Below, piece after piece: positions 49,501 through 59,193 of a DNA stretch of 64,000 nt. Made by a program: the position numbers and the translations under genes. The notes under the pieces were generated by a model. It was given only the letters and a program-made list of their open reading frames with translations. It searched no databases and was not told the DNA's origin. This DNA comes from Trichoplax adhaerens. Its lineage: Eukaryota > Placozoa > Uniplacotomia > Trichoplacea > Trichoplacidae. The stretch lies in the NCBI RefSeq assembly GCF_000150275.1, contig NW_002060951.1:2527330-2591329 (forward strand), in the 5' to 3' direction. Position 1 is the stretch's first letter, and each line of letters begins with the position of its first letter.

Positions 49501-51694
49501 GATAGCACTTTTTAAACAACTATATTTTAATTAGAAGTCATTTCTGTCCCATATATGAATAATGACTTAATCTACAAACATGAGTATCAGTGGCCTTATC
49601 ATATTAATTATTTTTTATTGCATTCCTATAGGAAAAAGATATTCAGTTCCTAAATGCTCTGATTGCTAAAGTTAGAAATAGTATTTGAGATTTAAATTTC
49701 GTTTGGAGTCCTTTATATATGCCTTATCAGTTTATTTTATAACTACTAGGAAGAAGAACAGCAAATACTACAAACCGAAAGAAGGGAAAAAGCACAAGCT
49801 GATGCCGCATGGATGAAACAGGTCACAATCTTTTCTAAGAATATTTTTGATTAGAATCTTGTATTGTCCAATGTTTTAATAACTGATCGTGTGCTGTGCT
49901 TATATTCACGTAAAATACAGTATGTAAATTATGTAACAACATCATATTTAGTACTAGCTTAAATCATAATTCAGTATAATATCAAGTATAATGCTATTGA
50001 TAATTGTTTTTGTTTAGGTGATGGAAGAACAAATGCGCCTTGAGAAAGCCAGAGAAGCAGAGATGGAAATGTTGTACAGGTGACTGTGACTTGATCATAA
50101 AATAGTGAAGGATAGGCTCAAATACATAATTATCACTGTTTAAGAATTAAATGATGACATGTTCTTAGAGAAGAAGCTGGGCGGATGTGGCAGAAAAGGG
50201 AAGAAGAATGGGAAAAGGAGCGACTAGCACGAGAGAGGCTAATGGCGGAGGTGAGTACTGTACAAATGCATAAGCGTACATTTTACTTTCTGTGTTTCTT
50301 TTAGACGAGCGCTATCGAATTAACAGACTAGCGTTTTATAATTTGAACTTTTTGGCATTAGGTCCTTTCTGAAAGACAGAAACAAGTGCGCGAGAAGATG
50401 GAAATAATCAAACAACAACAGGTATCATTTACTTCGAATTATTGAAAATGCTTTTCATAGATTTAAAGATATGTTGAATCTTTTCTTTATTGTATTTATT
50501 ATTTCTGCAAGAAATCACATGCTAATCAACAGTATTCATATCTTATCTATGTTTATGGAAGATGTATGTTATCTCAATTTGTGTACATACTACTCTACCA
50601 TTTTATAATTTAATTTAATTTGAAATCACATTAGCAAAATGCTTTTGAAGAGCGAGAGAAGCTATTGCAGCAATTAGAATTTCATAATGCCCTGACTGCT
50701 CGAGAGCAGGAGCAGCAAGACAAGCTAAAGGCAACGAGAATGTATGAGATTCAAAACCAGGTAATTATTGCTAATTCACGCCTATTAATGCTAACGCAGA
50801 TGCTAAATTTTATTTTATTTTTAGTTCTTAAGAATAGTGAAAACTTCTTTGATATATTCTACTGCTTTAATTAATTAATGTAACATTTTACGATGTTTAC
50901 AGATTACATCTAGAAAAGAAAAACTAAAAGTCGACAAGCAAAGCAAACTAAATGAATTAAATGATGATATGTAAGCACAATTTCCGTTAAATCAAATTGT
51001 ATACCAGCATCTATACAATATTTACTCTGATTGACAGGGGTAGACATTTTATCTGAGCCACAAAATCCTTTACTATATACACATCAAATATTTTTACATC
51101 TAGATCAATAGCTTATTGTGTAGGATATCTTGTGATCTTGTTTACTTCCTAATCTAAAAATATAAAATGTACTGTTTAGTATAAGACTACTTTCACGAAA
51201 GATATATTATTAATTTACTATCGTATAAGAGTGACATAATGAACTTTTATAATCTTATTCAACAAAGTCTGTGAGCTGTATTGTAGTACATATAAATTTA
51301 CTGTATCTCGGATTGTAAGAGCTAAATACGTAGTTATTACTTAAGCTTGAGGTAAGTATTACGTCTTAAGCTATTATTTGGATTTGCTATTGCAGTATGG
51401 CTGAACAAGAATATAAGGAAGTTTTAAGAGATGAGGTGGAACGAATGGCAATAGCAGACGAATCAGGGGTAACGAAATGCGTTTAATGCGTTGTGTAGAT
51501 GATAATATTTCTTAAATCAAGCTTGTAAAATATCTGAGTTTGAGTTCACATTACTGTAAATGCTATGTTTTCCCGTTTATATCCCAAGCTGCTGTAAATT
51601 TAAATACTATACGCTTGATGATATAAATAATATATCTCTATATTTTTATTAGTTACAGCAGACATTTCGCCGTCGAAAAACGGCTTGGGAATAA
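46585..51694 (+). CDS. TCHP: trichoplein keratin filament-binding protein
   Basis: About twenty short exons encode a coiled-coil protein of about 498 residues, the length I recall for human TCHP. The start MALPTLRPYYLSARS, then SENSRYFQKSDLDSSKQSQW, matches the family N-terminus. DEKLFEHWRQNCPELR, QEQHKKHVIKGW, RRCQQIQEDL, REEAGRMWQKREEEWEKER and ARERLMAEVLSERQKQVREK follow the human order, and the end is RRRKTAWE. Exons: 46585-46814, 47538-47625, 48137-48198, 48305-48347, 48460-48585, one small exon near 48770-48804, 48830-48904, 48979-49045, 49113-49175, 49251-49300, 49416-49467, 49632-49670, 49750-49821, 50018-50079, 50169-50250, 50362-50421, 50635-50760, 50903-50970, 51396-51468, 51653-51694. 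Only the small exon near 48.78 kb is uncertain. In vertebrates the protein sits at centrioles, blocks cilium assembly through Aurora A, and binds keratin filaments. A distant AATAAA is near 52232. Confidence 0.94.
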
Positions 51695-53027
51695 GACAGT
51701 AATGGATGATGTTACTGTTCTAAGCTTTCACTGTACATACATTCAATTTACGACGGACACCAGCCTCTATCACTTTTGATATCATGGTTACATAAACTGA
51801 GCCCTTGTATCTCATTTATCTAATGAATAATCTATAACGAAAATATTTAAAGGCTTTAAATTACTGTGTTTTAGATAGTTTTATTAGTCAGAAGACGTTT
51901 CGAGTCATGCATAGAATGTGTTTTACGTGTAATGTCTTGAATTTAAGACTGCGATACTTTACGAATTAACCATTAATATAATAAAAGATACCAGTAATGA
52001 TTGATATTGCAATTGTAATCAAGACTCATTAACCTGCTTTGAGGGCTGATAGCGCTACATGTAATACATGAACGTATACCTTGTACTGTAATATACCGAA
52101 TATGACATAATAACACTTTCATGCAGCAAGCCAACGAAATCTGCTTATGTATTTTATTTTCTTAAGTGTTAATGTAACTGATATAATGTACTCGTATCAC
52201 AATGCTTATCTTCGTTCTTTTGTTTCGTTTAAATAAAATTTTGCTTTTGTTTTATTATTTGTCTTGGACTTTTAGTCACTAGTTGTAATTTCAAGATAAA
52301 TAGTAAAACTATCTAAATACCAATCAAATACAGTCCGTGTAGTAATTGACATTCGAATTTACACTAGGCACAATGACATTTTGATCTTTCAAATTTTGCT
52401 GGTCAGAAAAAATTTAGAAGCAAGGATTGTTATAGTTTATCCTGTGCGTTAAATTTTCCTTATGTTATAAGCAATTCATGGAGATAATTGGTGATAGTAT
52501 ACAGTATATGTAATCTGCGCATTAGATTTATTTTAAACTTTGGACTCCATCTAATTAGAATCAAATATGGTCAGCTGTTACTGAAGCAAAAAAGTATTGA
52601 TGATCACGGATCTTAAAAAATGATTTCGTCTCGCTCTTCAGAAGATGATACAGTCATTTTTCAAGTTGCCAACTGCCTATAAAAGTTCATAAAAGAAAAT
52701 CAGTCTTGGCCACTGTTAGCGGTAACGATAGCGTCTGTTTTTTTTGTATGCTCTCAGTCAACTGAAGCAAGATCGGCAGCTAAGCTTACACGTGAATATC
52801 TACCTTTATTCTGTTTTCTCACCACGTTATATAATATAATATAATACAGTACCTATACTGATCTGGCACGGAACAGAACTAGTTGCCGTCAAGCTCTGAT
52901 AAGGTTGCAATATAAGCGATACGAATACTGTACAGTACAAGAAATCATATAATTAGAAACAGAGACGCTAGTAAATCCGTAACAGCCACTTGTGGACATA
53001 ATGAACAAAAAATTGAGAAAAAAGAAA
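51695..53027. other. convergent spacer between TCHP and the tRNA gene
   Basis: A 1.3-kb AT-rich region with no supported exon. It includes an ATAAT microsatellite near 52830 and one short TACTGTACAGTAC unit near 52925, not an array. Oligo-T tracts of the tRNA gene lie at its right end. Confidence 0.5.
53007..53023 (-). terminator. RNA polymerase III terminators of the tRNA gene
   Basis: Read on the minus strand, six T follow the tRNA 3' end by about four bases (53018-53023), with a second T6 at 53007-53012. This is the normal Pol III stop signal and shows that the transcription unit is complete. Confidence 0.8.
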
Positions 53028-53129
53028 TGCCGAAACCCGGGACTGTTCAGGATTCATGCGAATCCTCCGGATTGAACCAGGGACCTTTAGATCTTCAGTC
53101 TAACGCTCTCCCAACTGAGCTATTTCGGC
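53028..53129 (-). tRNA. tRNA-Phe (anticodon GAA) interrupted in the T arm
   Basis: Read on the minus strand the gene has a 7-bp acceptor stem (GCCGAAA with TTTCGGC), a D arm GCTC/GAGC, and an anticodon arm TTAGA-CTGAAGA-TCTAA with anticodon GAA. A 5-nt variable loop and T-stem halves CCTGG and CCGGG follow. The parts besides the insert total 73 nt including discriminator A, and match animal tRNA-Phe closely. A 29-nt insert lies between the T-loop sequence TTCAATC and the 3' T-stem half. The A box (TAGCTCAGTTGG) and B box (GGTTCAATCC, 53069-53078) are both left of the insert and unbroken. There is no intron at 37/38. If the insert is removed the tRNA is perfect; if it stays, the T loop grows from 7 to 36 nt. 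It is either a gene with an ectopic intron or a recently disabled copy. Confidence 0.88.
53041..53069 (-). other. 29-nt hairpin insert in the tRNA-Phe T arm
   Basis: Because C residues flank the junction, the insert may be placed at 53040-53068, 53041-53069 or 53042-53070 (tRNA positions about 59/60 to 61/62). Its core GGATTC-GCAT-GAATCC is a perfect 6-bp hairpin. The next five bases, TGAAC, can pair with GTTCA in the T stem and loop. This forms a longer stem with a one-sided 7-nt bulge. That is not the 3-nt/4-bp/3-nt bulge-helix-bulge of archaeal introns, although a relaxed form cannot be excluded by eye. Confidence 0.75.
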
Positions 53130-54065
53130 TTACACATATAGAGCGATCCCTTTTGTTATAAGACATGATCTGATTATCAGATAGTGTGACAAGCGCGTGC
53201 GTGAAAAAATCAGGTCCGTACAGTACAGTACAGTACTGTTTACAAGTTGCGCTCCAAAGTACTGTATTTTGTACAGTACAGTACTACAGTATAGCCACCA
53301 AGTTGATTGCGCACAGTACGATGCACGTTTCCAGTCTTCCGATACAGTCAATGACCACTAAAATAGTCAGCCTTTGCATTTTTGGCAGTTCTGTTTCTGG
53401 TCTTCATAGATACAAATCGTGCTGTTTCCTTGATCAATGATCAGTAACACTTATTCGCTGTTAGTAAATGTTGTGGTAAATTCAATTCTATTCTAAAATA
53501 ATTAATCTGACTGTGAGTATAATACGTATCATTCTACATACGTAGTTATATTACCAACGAAAAATCATTAGTTTTCCCAGTGAACTACGGCATACATACA
53601 CCTGATAAACTTGATCCGGCCAGCTCTTCTTACTATCTCTGTAGTCAGATTTCGAGGTCACGGATAGTGAGTATAGTCTAATAAATGTGTATTATTAACG
53701 TACTGTACAAGTGTACATTATTGTACAATATATTGTGCCATTCAGTACGAAACAGTAAATAAATTAAAGAAATCGACAGAATCACGCGTGAATATTTGAC
53801 GGTGAAAGCTCGCCCTTATTTAGTTATGGACTAAACGGTTATTGGAACACTGTACTTGCGTTATCCCAAACATTATTTTTGGACTGTTATTTAGTCTATT
53901 AGCCAGTATTCTACTGTCAGCCGTGTTTAAAATAGCCTATGATTACATTTTTTGCGTAATGCACAATTATATATGTACACTTGTACAGTAGGAGGTTCTG
54001 TAACATCTGTGAGCAATGAGAGAGAAACTGCTAAATGAAATATATCTTTAACGTTTCAGGTGCAA
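53130..54065. promoter_or_regulatory. divergent gap between tRNA-Phe and the HCFC1R1-like gene
   Basis: No exon is supported. A TACTG/TACAG array (53218-53290) lies about 90 bp upstream of the tRNA gene, and module B copy 2 at 53345-53374 follows. The remaining 700 bp are AT-rich, with scattered single motifs near 53700 and 53985. Confidence 0.5.
53218..53290. repeat. TACTG/TACAG array upstream of tRNA-Phe
   Basis: Two blocks of CAGTACAGTACAGTACTG-type sequence are separated by about 30 bp. The first lies near 53218-53239 and the second near 53260-53290. Confidence 0.8.
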
Positions 54066-56926
54066 ATGAGTGAGTGAACTAATATTCGAGAAATCTATTG
54101 GGAATGTATGATCAATCGTAAACAAAAATTTTATCCAGTAGTGATTCGTATATCACATAACGCGTAATCCCTGATCTGTATTTAGATGCCTAATTGCAGC
54201 ATTACTGTACACATTACTGCACACTTTGAATTGCAGCATATTATAGCTTTGATTTGTTGACCTCGGAATATCGACTGGCAATAAAATTTCATTCTAAATA
54301 TTTTAGGTTACCGAAATCGATTCGCAATAGTAGCGGATTCCCCAGTATCTCTTCGAAGCAATCTAAGCGAAAGGCATCCAGTGATGATGGAAGTCTCCTC
54401 GAAGAAGAGAGCAATCTGTACGACGTTTGTTAATAACTAACATATCAACTTTTAAATATCCTAAATACCATTGATGTGGTATTTTGAATATTTAAATGTA
54501 GATAGTTACAAATATTAGACTGCATAAGACGGAAATTTTTTTCAATTATTTTACTTACATACTATAGTAGGGCACTTAATACTTACTTATTAGCCTTGGA
54601 TCTGAATCTATACGTACTCGATGACGTAGATGTTAATAAATTCAATCTGATGCGAATATACTACTGTATATTTGATTCATTACGATCCGTACAGTACAGT
54701 ATTTTAGTTGCCTTACATGTTGTAATAAGTTTTAGTTATGATACTGGTAATTATAATTAATTTGATTTTTTGGTGATGAAACATACATTCCACCCCATAG
54801 AATTAGAGCAATTATTACCCCTTCTTCATTGTAATATCTTGTGTGTAGTAGTTTATAAAACATTAAACATAGAAATTTTTGAACGTGATTGCTTACTTCC
54901 ATTTATATAGAACGTAACTCACTTTGTCTATTTAGGGTTAGGCCAGCAAGGAAACAATTAATATCTGAGGAAAAAATCGCAGCAAATTTAAGAAATTTGA
55001 GACTCGAAAATAATTATTCAAATGATACCGTTACTTATCAAGCGACTTTCGGTTCAGAAACTGATACAACTAGTATTGCTCCTGAATCGAATTTATTGAT
55101 TGACAGCAGCAAGCGTATAAATGGAAGACATTTTGACTGGCATACAGAAACGGAAGAGATACCATATAATCAGCTTGCATCATCTATTAAACATGATAAT
55201 CTAGGTGAAAAAATGGATTACTGTGGAACCCAAGACCTGGATGATGCTAACCGTTCCATGAAGATTACTAGCCGTGTACTAATTAAGGATCCTCTCGGAA
55301 ATTTCGAGGATGATTCTTTTTCTGATGAAGAAATCGATCGGTTAGTAAGATTTTAATACGACTAACCATTCCAATATCATATTAGGTCAGCATGCAAGCA
55401 ACATCGCTATTGCATATCCTAAAATTAAATACGTACCATAAAAAAGAGAATCTAAAGACTAGACTCTGTCATGTACACTCATTGCATCGATTCTGTAATT
55501 TAGGTGTGAAGTGTTATGTCAAGTCTTGAATGTTGATTGATGCAGCGCAATATGTATTTCGAATGGCTGATCAGAATCTACTATAATGTATACAGCAGTT
55601 AATTCATAGCTGCACCAAGTTTATGATATAAGCAACATTGACGTACGCATATACGATAAACTTAAGTTAAGCGTATATGCTTCTAGGGTTTAATTACATC
55701 AGAGTAAAATTTTTCAGTTAAACTTTAACTTTATGAGCTGTACAACTTATCGCTTCCCAATAGTGATCACTAATTTGTTTAGACTTTAGGTAAAGCTCTT
55801 GATTGAATAGCAATTAATGCCTGAAGTAATAAAGTTTTCAATAAAACAGAAATACATTCAAGATTTATAGCATGATACTACTTATCTTATTTACTAGAAA
55901 TCGCAATTCTGAAATTGTTGTTAATCGAGAAGTATTAGAGCGATTTCCTACCAGCGGAGACTTACTAAAGGACTTCTTGCCGCAGATTTTAATCGAAAAA
56001 TAGTGAGTAAAATGCACTTTAATTAGATAGTAACGTAATTTGCTGTTAAGGCTGGAATTTTAGATATTTATGTCATGATCTATGGTCATGGCAAGCACTT
56101 TTAAAAATCCTACAATTGTATTTATTGTATAAGGTTAGTGTATGAGCTAATGCATGAAGTTATTATTGGGCTTTTATTAAATATCCTAAAGTTTAATTTA
56201 TGCTCCTTATGTTATAACAGACTTTGTGGGTAAAATAATATAGATATTACAATGTTTCATAATATTTAAACCATTTTGATCCGAAAATAGTTTATCTGTT
56301 AACTATTGAAACATTACTGAAAATTTTAAACTTTAATATTAAATGGAAATATTTATTTACTATGGGACCACGTTATGAATTTTCGTACTTATTGGTATTG
56401 GTATAAAATATATTGGACCATATACTGTACCTCTTACACTATTTTATACTTTGCATTTTGAAAGTAATAAACCATGTTTGGAATTAATACCTTATACTCC
56501 GCAATCACAATTTATCCATAATGTCCTAAAGCAAACACAAGCGGTAAAATATTATTTTAGAAATCTCATAGGAGCTTCTTTATCACCTGATAATATCTTG
56601 ATCTTAGGATTTTTCGATTAACTAATTGTAGAGTACGAGCACTGCCCAAAAAATGAGTTTAGAAGATTGTAACGAATTTTATACTCCTACAATTGATGAT
56701 AAAGAACCTAATTCGGAACGTGATGTGCTTGTTGGGTAAGACAGTTTAATTTTTTTGCAATATCGAACGAAATATAAAACATCTATTGCATTAATCTCAA
56801 TATTCTACTGCATGATCTACTGATACTTGTCATCTAATACATTATTAAATTGATTTACGAAGGGGTGATGAAGAACTTGATGACTACGACGATCTAATTG
56901 ATGCCGATTATATGGATTTTACCTGA
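54066..56926 (+). CDS. HCFC1 regulator 1-like protein
   Basis: Six exons (54066-54073, 54307-54417, 54936-55340, 55898-56002, 56634-56735, 56863-56926) close in phase to 264 residues. The best resemblance is the block SKRKASSDDGSLLEEESN plus ARKQLISEEKIAANLRNLRL, matching the KRR...RKQFLSEE...LSL core of HCFC1R1 (HPIP), a small shuttling partner of host cell factor 1. The leucine-rich IAANLRNLRL fits the export signal of that family. The middle is Ser/Thr- and acid-rich; SFSDEEIDR is followed by EVLERFPTSGDLLKDFLPQI; the end is acidic (DEELDDYDDLIDADYMDF). The strict HCF-binding motif (Asp/Glu-His-x-Tyr) is not present; ENNY is at the equivalent place. If exon 4 is not spliced at its gtgagt donor, it stops at 56003 and gives 209 residues. 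The 8-nt first exon is inferred. Confidence 0.65.
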
Positions 56927-58120
56927 CGGACTTCTTACACCCGATATCTGTCATTAGCAAGCACTGCATATTAAGTTTCTAGTAACACAAATGCAATTAT
57001 GTTTAACAGTTTTAATTATGTTTGAACGTGATTAGGAAATACTGTTTAAATTGGGCATTATAGCTAGAATTAAAAGTGGACCTTGCCGTAACTTTACTTA
57101 CATGTACTGTATATGTTATTTTATATTATTACTTAATGTACCGAATTCTTTGATATGTTTTTGCAAATTGAGTTAATATGACTACCACAATTAACAATAA
57201 ACTGGCATGTAGTAGTTATATATGTACTGATCCTCTTCATGAAAATGTTCAATGTATTGTGGATGAAAATTATTCATGGTTAAGTCACTCTTTTTCGAAA
57301 TTTCTTCACCTTTTTTTCCATATATACGTAAAGTATTATAAATCATTTTCAAAGGTTGTGACTTTCTAGCTACAAAAAAATATGAATGAAGATCTATGCC
57401 TTCTACTATGCAGTATAAACGTGATAAAATAATACTAATCCGGTGCATGTGCATTTTATATATCACTTTTCGGTAACGCCATAGGCTAGTACAAGTTCTT
57501 AACAGTTAATTTAGTCCTTGGACTTAAAGACAACATACGAGAGATCTCTATCTGCTGTAGCTGTTACTGCAATTTTATTTCATCGGATAATTTGGAAATA
57601 TTCTGGTAATACTTAAAATGTTATCTAATTAATTATACAGTATAATTATCAAGTACAAACTAAAATATGTGAATATGTGATTCATCCAATTATCTACAGT
57701 ACATTATTATACACATAAGCACATATGGGAGCTAATTTAAAATATGAGATTTTTATCAGTTGAAATAGCAATAGCATTTTTTCTTTTAATATCAGCATTT
57801 TCCTACATTTTTAAGTTCATAAGATTATTTTATACTTTACAGTAGACATTTCATATGGTATAGTACAATCTACATGGTTCGAATCATCTTAAGGGTTACG
57901 AAATCAGCACAAATGTCTAATTTCACTAGATGCATAGTATATGAAAGTCTCACTGTTATGATGGGCCAGTAAGCGTTCATACAGTACGCACGCCTAAGCG
58001 TCAATGTTATACAGGTAGTGTTACATAATGACTCAGTTCCAGATTTCGGTTCGGTTCGTGAGGATAGCAAGAAACAGCGCAGTGATAACACATTTTAGAC
58101 TAGCGATTACGAAATTTTTA
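56927..58120. other. convergent spacer before MOZART2
   Basis: This 1.2-kb spacer lies between the stop codons of a plus-strand and a minus-strand gene. ORFs here on both strands (57178-57466 and 57870-58091) have no known similarity. No repeat array is present. Confidence 0.5.
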
Positions 58121-58387
58121 TTAACCAAGGCTAACATCAGTTTTTTTTAACTTGCTTGCGACAATACTCTTTAAAACTTGCAATATTGCATTGGGTTGTA
58201 CATTAGCACGAAGAAGATCTAAAATTGTCTTGAAAACGTCTTTATTAATCCAACAACCAGATAATCTGCAAAGAGTATAAAGTTCATTATCTATAGTATG
58301 TCCAGAGATTAAATTCCCATTTGCACTTGCAGACAGTGTGGCTTTACTAACGCTGACTTCATTTACCAGGAAACTTTGATCTGACAT
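58121..58387 (-). CDS. MZT2: mitotic-spindle organizing protein 2 (MOZART2) homologue
   Basis: A single exon of 88 residues. DNELYTLCRLSGCWINKDVF, followed by KTILDLLRANVQPNAILQVL and KSIVASKL, aligns with the MZT2 core (ELYELAQAAGGGIDPDVFKI and LLKLNVAPLAVFQMLKSM in human). MZT2 is a small helical subunit of the gamma-tubulin ring complex that binds the N-terminal regions of GCP proteins. The Pro/Ser-rich C-terminal half of the vertebrate protein is missing here and the polypeptide ends in TDVSLG. The N-terminal 30 residues are Ser-rich and not conserved. It is one of only two intronless genes in the window (the other is the tRNA, if its insert is not counted). MOZART1 is less likely because of the GCWINKDVF segment. 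Confidence 0.85.
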   Translation of the reverse strand: MSDQSFLVNEVSVSKATLSASANGNLISGHTIDNELYTLCRLSGCWINKDVFKTILDLLRANVQPNAILQVLKSIVASKLKKTDVSLG

Positions 58388-58502
58388 GCTAGAATCCTTA
58401 GTCTTTCCTTTATAAATGTTTAATAAATTTTCAACTGGTTTGCAATAGCTGGTCGGATCTATGGCTTTCCGTTTAATAATAATAATAATAATAAATAATT
58501 AT

Positions 58503-58695
58503 ACTATACTGTACAGTGTACAGTATACAGTACTGTAGATTGCGCTTTACAGTACAGAGAAAGGGGTTTTGCAGTACTGTACATTACGGTAAGGATGATT
58601 ACTGGACTGTGTAGTACAGTACTGTACTATGTTGTGTATTACTATCTACAGTACTGTAGTGTTAATACCAACAACGGTATTGAAAGTTCTTCCTA
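58503..58695. repeat. TACTG/TACAG arrays between MZT2 and TRMT44
   Basis: Blocks of CTGTACAGTGTACAGTATACAG type and several GTACAGTACTGTAC units are scattered over 190 bp, and a shorter block follows at 59098-59125. Confidence 0.8.
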
Positions 58696-58844
58696 CTCAA
58701 TGTACTGTATTCATAGCATAGAGAAATTGAACACGTAGTTGAGGTTATTGTAAAACTAACTAACTACTAACTCCTACTCTCTCTTTATTGTATTGAAAAA
58801 CGGCGGCTGATATGTTACGGCCAACGTCGGTAATCCCAGCGTTT

Positions 58845-58933
58845 ACTACGACGTTACCGGTAATGACGCCCGCGTTACTACGCCATTACCGGTAATGACT
58901 GGCCACTACTGGTATTACGCGGTATTAGTACGC
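58845..58933. repeat. CG-rich minisatellite with ACCGGT palindromic core
   Basis: Three degenerate units start with ACTACG at 58845, ACTACG at 58877 and ACTACT at 58905 (spacing 32 and 28 bp). Units 1 and 2 carry palindromes TTACCGGTAA (58854-58863) and CATTACCGGTAATG (58884-58897), each followed by AC. CpG is frequent in this stretch, unlike the rest of the window. Confidence 0.7.
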
Positions 58934-59012
58934 GCGCCGTTCACATTTATAAGACAATGTAATTGCAAGTTTGTGTAACAGTAGGTTCATTATACTATAG
59001 TAGTGTCGTAAG

Positions 59013-59076
59013 GAAGTGTTTGAAACAATATTTTGACGAAATGAGGCAGAAAATGTCCGTCCATCCAAGAGTGATC
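59013..59076. repeat. dispersed module A, copy 2 (matches 13868-13932)
   Basis: This copy repeats the same ordered blocks as 13868-13932: GAAGTGTTT, ACAATATTTTGACGA, AAATGTCCGTCC, ATCCAAG. The matching minus-strand peptides read HFLPHFVKILFQTL here and HFRSHLVKILCQTL there. Confidence 0.6.
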
Positions 59077-59193
59077 ATTACAGTAAATTTGCTGCAACGT
59101 ACTGTACGTACAGTACAGTACAGTAATTCGTAAACACTGACAGAATGGGTCGACTGTACTGGAAGAGAACGGAGTAGTCCATTCTGACTGGAT

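Larger units (their letters stand above)
58388..59193. promoter_or_regulatory. divergent promoter region of MZT2 and TRMT44
   Basis: The 0.8-kb gap contains an (AAT)n microsatellite (58475-58494), TACTG/TACAG arrays (58503-58695 and 59098-59125), a CG-rich palindromic minisatellite (58845-58933) and dispersed module A copy 2 (59013-59076). It is the most repeat-dense gap in the window. Confidence 0.6.

Noticed and set aside
53040-53070. Archaeal-type bulge-helix-bulge at the tRNA insert
   Set aside because: No placement gives a 4-bp helix with 3-nt bulges on both sides; the pairing found has a 7-nt bulge on one side only.
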